Source of the DNA: Flavobacteriaceae bacterium | GTDB taxonomy: Bacteria > Bacteroidota > Bacteroidia > Flavobacteriales > Flavobacteriaceae | Direction: 5' to 3' | Assembly: GCA_024643385.1 (NCBI GenBank) | Contig: JAHEMZ010000005.1 | Span: 23,769-74,487, forward strand | Length of the DNA: 50,719 bases | Part shown: one piece after another, positions 43,566 to 50,719 of the stretch | Numbering within the stretch: the stretch's first letter is position 1 | Layout: every line of letters starts with the position of its first letter | Program-made: the position numbers and the translations under genes | The notes under the pieces: generated by a model | Seen by the model: only the letters and a program-made list of their open reading frames with translations | The model's database searches: none | Told to the model about the DNA's origin: nothing

Positions 43566-43596
43566 TTGAAACCGGGTCCTTGCCCGGTTTTTTTGT
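43566..43596 (+). terminator. Intrinsic terminator after the lipoprotein gene
   Basis: A perfect 8-bp stem (AAACCGGG 43569-43576 with CCCGGTTT 43583-43590) with a 6-nt loop ends in a run of T. Confidence 0.8.
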
Positions 43597-43691
43597 GGAA
43601 AAAAGCAAGAGATTGTTTACAACTTTATACCTCGATTCCCGCTTCGTTTTTTTAATTTTAAGGCTTTCGAATCATTCTCCAATATTCCTCG

Positions 43692-46600
43692 ATGTATTTA
43701 ATTTTCGATACCGAAACCACGGGTCTTCCAAAACGTTTTAACGCTCCTGTGAGCGACACGGACAACTGGCCGCGTTGTGTTCAGATCGCCTGGCAATTGC
43801 ACGACGAACTGGGAAAGGTGATAGAACATGCGGATCATTTAATCGTTCCCGACGGTTTTGATATTCCGTATGACAGTGAGCGAATTCACGGGATCTCCAC
43901 CTTATTGGCTGCAAAGAATGGAATACCGCTTTTTGAAGTGGCAACTGCTTTTCAAGAAGTGCTTTCCAAAGCAAAGTTTGTGGTAGGTCAGAATGTAGGT
44001 TTTGACCTGAACATCATGGGTTGCGAATTCTATCGATTGGGCATGGAGAATCCGTTGGCCTCGAAACCGGTGCTGGATACCTGTACGGAAACCACCGCAC
44101 AACTTTGTCAGATCCCGGGCGGACGAGGCGGGAAATTCAAATTGCCCACTTTAACAGAGCTGCATCTCTTCTTGTTTGATGAAGTGTTCGCAGAAGCACA
44201 TAATGCGACTGCCGACGTGGAAGCAACTACTCGCTGCTTTTTTGAACTGCTGCGCCGAAATATTTTCACCAAGGAGGAACTGGATGTTCCCCAGGATTAT
44301 TTTGATACTTTTTCGAAGGCAAATCCTACTACCATCCGGCTGATCGGATTGGAACACATCAACTTAAAAGAAGCTTCGAAAGGGTTACTTAAAAAACAAA
44401 AGGCACAAACGGCAACACTAGGCATTTCTTCCGAAGAGATCGAAGAGAATATTGCCGTACTGGAAGAACTGCCATTTGTTCATTTACACAATCATTCCCA
44501 GTTCTCGGTACTTCAATCTACTTCTTCTACCCAAGACCTCGTAACGGCGGCGGTTGAAAATAAGATGCCTGCCGTGGCCATCACCGACAGTGGGAATATG
44601 ATGGGTGCCTTTCACTTCCTGCAGGCAGTGAATCAATACAACGCTACCCTTTCCGAAGAGGAAAAACACAAGTCCCTGAAGGCCATCATTGGCTGTGAGT
44701 TCTTTGTTTGTGAGGACCACACCAACAAGAACCATAAAGACCATGGCTACCAGATCGTCTTTCTGGCCAAAAACAAGAATGGGTACCACAACCTGGCCAA
44801 AATGGCTTCTATCGCTTATACAGAAGGGTTTTATTATGTACCCAGGATCGATCGAAAGGTGATCGAAGCGTATAAGGACGATCTGATCGTACTTACCGGC
44901 AGTTTATATGGTGAAGTACCCTCCAAGGTATTGAACCTGGGTGAAATTCAGGCCGAAGAAGCGTTGTTGTGGTGGAAGGAACAATTCGGAGCAGACCTAT
45001 ACATCGAGATCATGCGGCACAATCAGGAAGATGAAAAGCGGGTCAATGCCGTGCTGACTGCCTTTGCCAATAAGCACCAGATTAAATTAATTGCCAGCAA
45101 TAACACCTATTATATAGACAAAGAAGACGCCAACGCCCACGATATTCTGTTGTGCGTGAAAGATGGGGAGAAGCAGGCGACCCCCATTGGCAGAGGAAGG
45201 GGCTATCGTTATGGTTTACCAAATCAGGAGTACTATTTCAAGAGCCAGGAGGCGATGAAATCCTTGTTCAAAGATCTTCCAGAGGCAATTGCCAATATCA
45301 GTGAAGTGGTGAATAAGATCGAATCGTTTAGTCTGGTTCGGGATGTTTTACTGCCCAATTTTGCCATCCCCAAAGAGTTTTTAAAGGTGGAGGATGCCGA
45401 TGGAGGAAAGCGTGGCGAGAACGCCTATTTGCGTCATCTTACCTATGAGGGCGCTAAAAAGCGATATCCTGAATTGGATCAAGAGACAAGAGACCGTCTG
45501 GATTTCGAGTTGGAGGTGATCGCGAATACGGGCTATCCGGGCTACTTCCTGATCGTGCAGGATTTTATTGCAGAAGCCCGAAAAATGGGTGTTTCCGTGG
45601 GTCCGGGAAGAGGTTCTGCCGCCGGAAGTGCCGTGGCCTATTGTTTAGGGATCACCAACATAGATCCTATCAAGTACGATCTGCTTTTTGAGCGTTTCTT
45701 AAATCCGGATCGTATTAGCATGCCCGATATTGATATTGATTTCGACGACGAGGGTCGAGGAAAGGTCATGGACTATGTGATCCAGAAATATGGGGCGAAT
45801 CAGGTGGCGCAGATCATTACCTACGGAACGATGGGCGCGAAATCGGCTATTCGTGATACCGCCCGGGTTTTGGACCTGCCGCTGAATGATGCCGATCGTA
45901 TCTCGAAGCTCATTCCTAATATGACCAAGCTCAAGAAGATATTTGCGCTTCCCGAACAGGAATTCCGCAGCCAATTCAGAAGTGATGAGGTGCCCAAGAT
46001 CAACGAGCTGCTCAATCTTTCGGAAGGGGATGATCTGGAAGCACAGACCATCAAGCAGGCAAGGATATTGGAAGGATCGGTCCGGAATACCGGGATCCAT
46101 GCCTGCGGGGTGATCATCACTCCGGACGACATCACCAATTTCGTTCCTATTGCTACCGCGAAGGACTCCGATCTGTACGTCACACAATTTGATAACTCGG
46201 TGGTGGAAAGTGCCGGTCTGTTGAAAATGGACTTTCTTGGGCTGAAGACCCTGACCCTGATCAAGGATACGGTAAAACTGGTAAAACACAAACACAAGAT
46301 CCTGCTCGATCCGGATACTTTTCCGCTGGATGATGAAAAAACGTACGAGTTGTTTCAGAAAGGAGAGACCGTTGGGATCTTTCAGTACGAATCTCCCGGG
46401 ATGCAAAAGCATTTAAAGGACCTGAAGCCGACTGTTTTTGCCGATCTGATCGCGATGAATGCCTTGTATCGCCCGGGGCCTATGGAATATATACCCAGTT
46501 TCGTAAAGCGTAAGCACGGCGAGGAAGCTATTAGTTATGATCTTCCGGAAATGGAGGAGTATTTGGACGAGACGTACGGAATTACGGTCTATCAGGAACA

Positions 46601-48041
46601 AGTAATGCTACTTTCACAAAAACTGGCCGATTTCAGCAAGGGGGAAGCCGATGTCTTGCGAAAGGCAATGGGGAAGAAACAGAAATCGGTACTCGATAAG
46701 ATGAAACCTCAGTTTATCGAACAGGCAGAGAAGAAGGGACACCCTGCGGAGGTTTTGGAAAAGATTTGGAAGGATTGGGAAGCCTTCGCAAGTTACGCAT
46801 TCAACAAGAGTCATTCTACCTGTTATGCGTGGATCGCGTATCAAACGGCCTATCTGAAGGCGCATTATCCCGCCGAGTATATGGCGGCGGTGCTCAGTAA
46901 CAATATGAGCGATATCAAACAGGTCACCTTTTTTATGGAAGAATGCAGAAGGATGGGTCTGGAGGTATTAGGGCCTGATGTCAATGAATCCTTTTACAAA
47001 TTTACCGTGAACAATCGGGGGGCCATCCGTTTTGGGATGGGGGCCATCAAAGGAGTAGGTGGAAATGCCGTGGCCACGATCGTTGAGAATCGGGCGGACG
47101 GCCCCTATAAAAGTGTGTTCGATTTGGCCAAACGGATCGATCTGCGGGCTGCAAATAAAAAGGCCTTCGAAAATTTGGTGCTGGCAGGAGGATTTGACGG
47201 CTTCGGAACCCACCGTGCCCAATACATGCACGACGAAGGCGATGGTGTATTGTTCTTTGAAAAGGTATTGCGCTATGCTTCCCGCTATCAGGAGACCCAA
47301 AACTCGTCGCAAGTTAGTCTATTTGGGGAATCCAGTGATGTGCAAATCCCCGAGCCCGTGGTTCCTCCTTGTGAAGAATGGGGGGGTATGAAGAAATTGA
47401 AACAAGAAAAAGAGGTAGTCGGGATCTATATTTCGGGGCATCCGTTGGATGATTTCAAATTGGAAATGGACAATTTCTGTAATGTGAAGATGACCGACTT
47501 TTACCAAATGGAGAATTTTGTGAATCGCGAGGTTTGTTTTGGCGGGATCGTTACCGATGTGCAGCATCGTGAGAGTCGTAACGGAAAGGAATGGGGCTTA
47601 TTCACTTTAGAAGATTATGACGATAGTTTTGAGTTCCGGATCTATGGGGAGGAATACATGAAATTTCGATATTTCTTAAAGATCAACGCTTTTATATATA
47701 TCAGAGCCTATATCAAGGAGGGTTGGGTGAATCGAGAGACCGGTAAAAAGGGAGACCCAAGGATACAGTACAATCAGTTTCAATTGTTGCACGATGTGAT
47801 GGAAACGCAGGCAAAGAAACTGACCATCCAGTTACCGATCACCGAATTGGCGGAACAGCGCATCAAGATCTTGAAAGAGCTCTTCCGAAGTCATAAGGGC
47901 GACCGACCCTTGCATTTCACCTTGTATGATCTGGAAGAAGAAGTAAAACTGAACATGCCCAGTCGGAAAACGAAAGTGGCGATCAGCAAGGAATTACTGA
48001 CAACCCTGAAAGAACAGGAGATCTTTTATAAATTGAACTAG
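43692..48041 (+). CDS. dnaE: DNA polymerase III alpha subunit with fused N-terminal DEDDh exonuclease
   Basis: The protein has 1449 residues. Residues 1-190 form a DnaQ/epsilon-like 3'-5' exonuclease with a full DEDDh set: D6 and E8 in FDTETTG, D105 in NVGFDLN, H170 and D175 in HNATADVEAT. A PHP domain starts near 260 (HLHNHSQFSVL) but later metal-site motifs are altered (TDSGNM where TDHGNM is usual; NNTYYI where NDVHYL is usual). The polymerase core has GPGRGSAAGSAVAYCLGIT and PDIDIDFDDEGRG with catalytic D679 and D681, then AMGKKQ and YAFNKSHS. An OB fold follows near 1270. It is the replicative polymerase. Confidence 0.95.
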   Translation: MYLIFDTETTGLPKRFNAPVSDTDNWPRCVQIAWQLHDELGKVIEHADHLIVPDGFDIPYDSERIHGISTLLAAKNGIPLFEVATAFQEVLSKAKFVVGQNVGFDLNIMGCEFYRLGMENPLASKPVLDTCTETTAQLCQIPGGRGGKFKLPTLTELHLFLFDEVFAEAHNATADVEATTRCFFELLRRNIFTKEELDVPQDYFDTFSKANPTTIRLIGLEHINLKEASKGLLKKQKAQTATLGISSEEIEENIAVLEELPFVHLHNHSQFSVLQSTSSTQDLVTAAVENKMPAVAITDSGNMMGAFHFLQAVNQYNATLSEEEKHKSLKAIIGCEFFVCEDHTNKNHKDHGYQIVFLAKNKNGYHNLAKMASIAYTEGFYYVPRIDRKVIEAYKDDLIVLTGSLYGEVPSKVLNLGEIQAEEALLWWKEQFGADLYIEIMRHNQEDEKRVNAVLTAFANKHQIKLIASNNTYYIDKEDANAHDILLCVKDGEKQATPIGRGRGYRYGLPNQEYYFKSQEAMKSLFKDLPEAIANISEVVNKIESFSLVRDVLLPNFAIPKEFLKVEDADGGKRGENAYLRHLTYEGAKKRYPELDQETRDRLDFELEVIANTGYPGYFLIVQDFIAEARKMGVSVGPGRGSAAGSAVAYCLGITNIDPIKYDLLFERFLNPDRISMPDIDIDFDDEGRGKVMDYVIQKYGANQVAQIITYGTMGAKSAIRDTARVLDLPLNDADRISKLIPNMTKLKKIFALPEQEFRSQFRSDEVPKINELLNLSEGDDLEAQTIKQARILEGSVRNTGIHACGVIITPDDITNFVPIATAKDSDLYVTQFDNSVVESAGLLKMDFLGLKTLTLIKDTVKLVKHKHKILLDPDTFPLDDEKTYELFQKGETVGIFQYESPGMQKHLKDLKPTVFADLIAMNALYRPGPMEYIPSFVKRKHGEEAISYDLPEMEEYLDETYGITVYQEQVMLLSQKLADFSKGEADVLRKAMGKKQKSVLDKMKPQFIEQAEKKGHPAEVLEKIWKDWEAFASYAFNKSHSTCYAWIAYQTAYLKAHYPAEYMAAVLSNNMSDIKQVTFFMEECRRMGLEVLGPDVNESFYKFTVNNRGAIRFGMGAIKGVGGNAVATIVENRADGPYKSVFDLAKRIDLRAANKKAFENLVLAGGFDGFGTHRAQYMHDEGDGVLFFEKVLRYASRYQETQNSSQVSLFGESSDVQIPEPVVPPCEEWGGMKKLKQEKEVVGIYISGHPLDDFKLEMDNFCNVKMTDFYQMENFVNREVCFGGIVTDVQHRESRNGKEWGLFTLEDYDDSFEFRIYGEEYMKFRYFLKINAFIYIRAYIKEGWVNRETGKKGDPRIQYNQFQLLHDVMETQAKKLTIQLPITELAEQRIKILKELFRSHKGDRPLHFTLYDLEEEVKLNMPSRKTKVAISKELLTTLKEQEIFYKLN

Positions 48042-48114
48042 ACGTATCATCAAATTCAATAACTACATTGATGAAACTGATGCTTTTACTGTAAGTTTTG
48101 GGAATTATTTTGAC

Positions 48115-48122
48115 TACTTTTG
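48115..48122 (+). promoter_or_regulatory. -7 element (TACTTTTG) of trxA
   Basis: A perfect TAnnTTTG match lies 24 bp before the trxA start codon. The nearest TTTG is only 14 bp upstream, so the -33 part is weak. Confidence 0.45.
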
Positions 48123-48146
48123 CATAACAATTAAACATTTAAGACA

Positions 48147-48464
48147 ATGGCTTTAGAAATAACAGACGCAACATTCGAAGAAACCGTATTAAAAAGTGAT
48201 AAACCTGTAGTAGTTGACTTTTGGGCAGCATGGTGTGGCCCTTGCCGTATGGTAGGTCCGATCATTGATGAAATAAGCAAAGAGTACGAAGGGAAAGCGG
48301 TAGTAGGTAAAGTGGATGTAGATGCAAACCAGGAGTTTGCTGCAAAATATGGAGTGCGAAATATCCCGACCGTTTTGGTATTTGATAAAGGAGAACTGGT
48401 AGGCAGACAAGTAGGAGTAGCTCCGAAAAATGTCTATACCGAGGCGATCGAGTCACTTTTATAA
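48147..48464 (+). CDS. trxA: Thioredoxin
   Basis: The protein has 105 residues, the standard size. The redox motif WCGPC with flanking DFWAAWCGPCRMVGPI is intact, and the cis-proline motif RNIPTVLVF is present. It is cytoplasmic (no signal peptide) and reduces disulfides in enzymes such as ribonucleotide reductase. The gene is monocistronic, between its own promoter and terminator. Confidence 0.97.
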   Translation: MALEITDATFEETVLKSDKPVVVDFWAAWCGPCRMVGPIIDEISKEYEGKAVVGKVDVDANQEFAAKYGVRNIPTVLVFDKGELVGRQVGVAPKNVYTEAIESLL

Positions 48465-48482
48465 TCGAAGAAGAAAAATGAA

Positions 48483-48514
48483 TGAAAAGGCTCCAAAGTG
48501 GGAGCCTTTTTTTA
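48483..48514 (+). terminator. Intrinsic terminator after trxA
   Basis: A perfect 10-bp stem (48485-48494 with 48501-48510) with a 6-nt loop ends in a run of T. Confidence 0.85.
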
Positions 48515-48559
48515 TTTTAGTAGGATCGAAACAAACAGCAAAAAAGAATCCTTTTCAAT

Positions 48560-49105
48560 ATGGAAAAATTATATAAAGTTCAGGACCAGATAGACAATCA
48601 ATTGCTCAAAGAGCGCAAGGTATTCCTTTGGGGCATGGTGGATGACGACAGTGCAAAGCATGTGATCGACCGATTGCTTTATTTGGATTCGTTGGATAAC
48701 ACGGAGATCAAATTTTACATCAACAGTCCGGGAGGCTATGTGACTTCAGGATTTTCCATGTACGATACGATTAAGAGTTTAAAGAGCCCGGTGTCGACCA
48801 TTTGTACCGGATTGGCGGCTTCTATGGGAAGTATTCTGCTTTCCGCCGGAGAAAAAGGAAGACGGTTCATTCAGCCGCATGCCCGGGTGATGATCCATCA
48901 ACCCAGTGGTGGTGCTCGTGGTCAAGCGAGTGATATCGAGATCACGGCTAATGAGATCATCAAGACCAAAGAATTAAGCGCCAAGATCCTGGCCGACAAT
49001 TGCGGACAAACGATTGAGCGCGTGATGAAAGACTTCAATCGCGACCATTGGATGGGAGCGGAGGAGAGTGTGGCTTATGGCATTGTAGATGGGATTCTTG
49101 AGTAA
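48560..49105 (+). CDS. clpP: ClpP-family serine protease subunit (ClpP paralogue)
   Basis: The protein has 181 residues. The catalytic serine is in GLAASMGSILLSAG, the histidine in VMIHQPSGGARGQASDIEI, and an aspartate is available in DFNRDHWMGAEES. INSPGGYVTSGFSMYDTI is the usual oxyanion-loop block. It is shorter at the N-terminus than standard ClpP and diverges at several conserved places (DHWM for DxFM, GIVDGILE at the end). It may be a second ClpP that forms mixed rings with the main one. Its stop codon touches the left repeat of the S23 element. Confidence 0.88.
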   Translation: MEKLYKVQDQIDNQLLKERKVFLWGMVDDDSAKHVIDRLLYLDSLDNTEIKFYINSPGGYVTSGFSMYDTIKSLKSPVSTICTGLAASMGSILLSAGEKGRRFIQPHARVMIHQPSGGARGQASDIEITANEIIKTKELSAKILADNCGQTIERVMKDFNRDHWMGAEESVAYGIVDGILE

Positions 49106-49140
49106 AGCGTAAGGCGTAAAGAGTAAGGCGTAAAGAGTAA
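49105..49140 (+). repeat. Left repeat of the S23 element
   Basis: A 22-bp arm (49105-49126, beginning AAGCGTAAGG) is matched in inverted orientation at 49552-49573 with one difference. Within and behind it the 14-mer GGCGTAAAGAGTAA occurs twice in tandem (49113-49126 and 49127-49140). The arm begins on the last base of the ClpP stop codon. Confidence 0.85.
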
Positions 49141-49186
49141 TAATAACTCCCCATTAAATTTTAGTATTAATAAAAGGGATGTAATT

Positions 49187-49537
49187 ATGAATCACAAGGA
49201 AATGGATGTGTGGAAGAGGAGTATGGATCTGGCGGAAGCGGTTTACAAAATAAGTGAAAAGTTTCCGAGCAATGAAATTTTTGGTTTAACCAGTCAAATG
49301 AGACGTGCGGCTGTGTCAATACCTTCTAATTTAGCCGAAGGATTTGCTCGTAAAAGTAAGCGGGAGTTTTTACAATTCCTGAATATTAGTTTGGGTTCTT
49401 TAGCGGAGTTGGAAACGCAAATACTATTGGCGATACGACTGAAATATATAGCGTATGATAAATCACTTGAAAACATGATCATCAATTCTCGCAGATTGCT
49501 CTTGGGTACCCGCAATCATATCAATAAACAGTTATAG
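49187..49537 (+). CDS. Four-helix-bundle protein, S23/23S-rRNA-IVS family
   Basis: The protein has 116 residues, all helical. It shows the family order: KEMDVWKRSMDLAEAVYKI, FPSNEIFGLTSQMRRAAVSIPSNLAEGFAR and EFLQFLNISLGSLAELETQI, of which the cores SQMRRAAVSIPSNLAEG and the SLAELETQ segment are diagnostic. These proteins are encoded in intervening sequences of 23S rRNA or as stand-alone genes scattered in genomes; their function is unclear, and they are related to the Avd accessory protein of diversity-generating retroelements. Here the gene sits alone between inverted repeats, in a spacer between clpP and a DUF58 gene. Confidence 0.88.
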   Translation: MNHKEMDVWKRSMDLAEAVYKISEKFPSNEIFGLTSQMRRAAVSIPSNLAEGFARKSKREFLQFLNISLGSLAELETQILLAIRLKYIAYDKSLENMIINSRRLLLGTRNHINKQL

Positions 49538-49551
49538 TAAAGCAATACGCT

Positions 49552-49573
49552 TTACTCTTTACACCTTACGCTT
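49552..49573 (-). repeat. Right inverted repeat of the S23 element
   Basis: It is the reverse complement of 49105-49126 with 21 of 22 bases matching. It ends 7 bp before the TTG start of the DUF58 gene. Just before it, AAAGC..GCTTT forms a small extra hairpin (49539-49553). Confidence 0.85.
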
Positions 49574-49580
49574 CACAACA

Positions 49581-50510
49581 TTGGAAATCGAAAAAAACAT
49601 AAACGAGATCACCGGCTTCAAGAATTTGGAGCTTCTTGCTACGCAAGTAGTGGAGGGGTTTATTTCGGGGTTGCATAAAAGTCCGTTTCACGGTTTCTCT
49701 GCGGAATTTGCCGAACATAAGATCTACAACGACGGAGAGAGCACGAAGCATATTGACTGGAAGCTTTTTGCGAAGACCGATAAGTTATATACCAAGCGTT
49801 ACGAAGAAGAGACCAATTTACGCTGTCATTTGATCATTGATAACAGCAGTTCGATGCATTATCCCCGTATCAAGGAATATTCGATCGAAAGTTTGAACAA
49901 GGTAGGTTTCTCGGTCTTGGCCGCGGCGGCGATCATGAATTTGATGAAGCGTCAGCGGGATGCCGTGGGGTTGAGTATCTATAGCAATACCTACGAGTAT
50001 TATGCTTCCGAAAAAGGCAGCGAGCGTCATCATCAGATGTTGTTGTCTCAGCTGAATGCCGCCTTGGAAGACCGTCGGAAGGATGTCACCACCCAGACGT
50101 ATAGTCATTTGCATTTAATTGCGGAAAAATTAAAACGGCGGTCGTTGGTATTTTTGTTTTCCGATATGTTTCAGACGGAGATCGAGGAAGCACGATTATT
50201 TGAAGCTCTTCAGCATTTAAAATACAACAAGCACGAGGTGGTGTTGTTTCATACCTTTGACGGCCAAAAGGAGTTGGAATTCGATTTTAGCAATCGTCCG
50301 AAGCGATTTGTGGATGTAGAAACGGGGGAATATGTGAATTTGTATGCCGACAACATTCGGGAGTCGTATGAAAAGGCAGTGGGCGATTATTTTGAAAATT
50401 TAAAATTGAAGTGTGGACAATACCGTATCCACTATGTACAGGCCGATATTAACCGGGGATTCAATAAGATTTTGACCACCTATTTATTGGAGCGTCAGAA
50501 GTTTGGATAA
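49581..50510 (+). CDS. DUF58 protein (von Willebrand A-like)
   Basis: The protein has 309 residues. GFISGLHKSPFHGFSAEFAEH and YNDGESTKHIDWKLFAKTDKLYTKRYEEETN (only partly quoted) form the DUF58 signature, and LIIDNSSSMHYPR is a MIDAS-like DxSxS metal site of the vWA fold. DUF58 proteins commonly work with MoxR AAA+ ATPases in protein assembly or activation; no moxR gene is in view. The start is TTG at 49581, because no in-frame ATG occurs before the MIDAS motif near residue 95. The right repeat of the S23 element lies just before the start codon, so the 5' end may have been altered. Confidence 0.85.
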   Translation: MEIEKNINEITGFKNLELLATQVVEGFISGLHKSPFHGFSAEFAEHKIYNDGESTKHIDWKLFAKTDKLYTKRYEEETNLRCHLIIDNSSSMHYPRIKEYSIESLNKVGFSVLAAAAIMNLMKRQRDAVGLSIYSNTYEYYASEKGSERHHQMLLSQLNAALEDRRKDVTTQTYSHLHLIAEKLKRRSLVFLFSDMFQTEIEEARLFEALQHLKYNKHEVVLFHTFDGQKELEFDFSNRPKRFVDVETGEYVNLYADNIRESYEKAVGDYFENLKLKCGQYRIHYVQADINRGFNKILTTYLLERQKFG

Positions 50511-50536
50511 TACTTCTATTTTTTAATTCTTTTTTG

Positions 50537-50567
50537 TTTGTGAAAATAAAAATGCGGTGTATATTTG
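50537..50567 (+). promoter_or_regulatory. Promoter of tRNA-Asp
   Basis: TTTG (50537-50540) and TATATTTG (50560-50567) are separated by 19 bp, an exact match to the Bacteroidota consensus. The -7 element lies in the loop of a 6-bp inverted repeat (GCGGTG 50554-50559 with CACCGC 50569-50574). Confidence 0.75.
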
Positions 50568-50600
50568 CCACCGCTTAAATAAGCAACAATTTCTGTAATA

Positions 50601-50630
50601 CTCACTGTTGTGAGTTTCCGCCCCGGCGGA
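50601..50630 (+). other. Two small hairpins in the tRNA-Asp leader
   Basis: CTCAC-TGTT-GTGAG (50601-50614) and TCCGCC-CC-GGCGGA (50617-50630) lie side by side in the 5' leader, which RNase P would remove. Whether they have a role is unknown. Confidence 0.4.
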
Positions 50631-50640
50631 TTGGAAAATT

Positions 50641-50714
50641 GGTCTGGTAGTTCAGTTGGTTAGAATACCTGCCTGTCACGCAGGGGGTCGCGAGTTCGAG
50701 TCTCGTCCAGACCG
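50641..50714 (+). tRNA. tRNA-Asp (GTC)
   Basis: The cloverleaf is complete: acceptor GGTCTGG with CCAGACC, D-stem GTTC with GAAT (imperfect), anticodon stem CCTGC with GCAGG and loop CTGTCAC (anticodon GTC at 50675-50677), and T-arm GCGAG-TTCGAGT-CTCGT. The discriminator base is G. CCA is not encoded (GCAACG follows). Confidence 0.93.
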
Positions 50715-50719
50715 CAACG

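Noticed and set aside
45699-46412. Long minus-strand open frame inside dnaE
   Set aside because: It lies wholly opposite the conserved polymerase core and has no recognisable protein features.
49105-49573. S23 element as part of a diversity-generating retroelement
   Set aside because: No reverse transcriptase, template repeat or variable repeat is visible nearby.

Overview
The window looks like chromosomal DNA of a marine-type member of the Flavobacteriaceae (Bacteroidota). The evidence is a secreted protein with a type IX secretion C-terminal sorting domain, promoters of the Bacteroidota type (TTTG, about 19-24 bp, TAnnTTTG), almost no Shine-Dalgarno sequences, an S16 protein with a long acidic tail, and several families largely confined to this phylum (DUF4271, DUF4296, LuxE-like acyl-protein synthetase). 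There is no phage, CRISPR array or classical IS element. The only mobile-looking item is a small four-helix-bundle (S23/IVS-type) gene between inverted repeats near the right end.

Layout, left to right. 1-10.5 kb is core metabolism: the end of a membrane zinc peptidase, a saccharopine dehydrogenase-like enzyme, a DUF423 protein, ATP-dependent PEP carboxykinase, hemD with DUF4271, and a tightly overlapping group of a polyprenol-phosphate glycosyltransferase, dihydroorotase and a DUF4296 lipoprotein, then an epimerase and tyrS. 10.6-14.2 kb (minus strand) holds an uncharacterised three-gene operon (LuxE-like ligase, membrane-anchored transglutaminase-like protein, DUF350-like membrane protein) and a T9SS cargo protein. 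14.2-20.8 kb holds a PhoB/PhoR-like two-component pair preceded by Pho-box-like repeats, a GT-B glycosyltransferase, trmB, a LysE transporter, an alkyltransferase-like protein, and an Mrp plus NifU-C iron-sulfur pair.

20.8-38.5 kb is the most coherent block, a ferredoxin-centred energy island. On the minus strand are nifJ (pyruvate:ferredoxin oxidoreductase) with a HEPN gene, and a low-potential 2[4Fe-4S] ferredoxin. Divergent from these is one 13-kb plus-strand operon, korA-korB-nuoABCDHIJKLMN plus one unknown ORF. NuoE, NuoF and NuoG, the NADH-oxidising module, are absent. The layout suggests that electrons from pyruvate and 2-oxoglutarate pass through ferredoxin directly into an 11-subunit complex I.

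38.5-50.7 kb is housekeeping: a metallophosphoesterase, glutaryl-CoA dehydrogenase, the rpsP-rimM-tRNA methyltransferase operon, a lipoprotein, a DNA polymerase III alpha subunit fused at its N-terminus to a DEDDh exonuclease, thioredoxin, a ClpP paralogue, the S23 element, a DUF58 protein and tRNA-Asp.

The strongest leads for follow-up are the kor-nuo operon without NuoEFG, the S23 element with its repeats, the exonuclease-DnaE fusion with an eroded PHP domain, the Pho-box-like repeats, and the LuxE-transglutaminase-DUF350 operon. All calls come from reading the sequence by eye; no database search was run.
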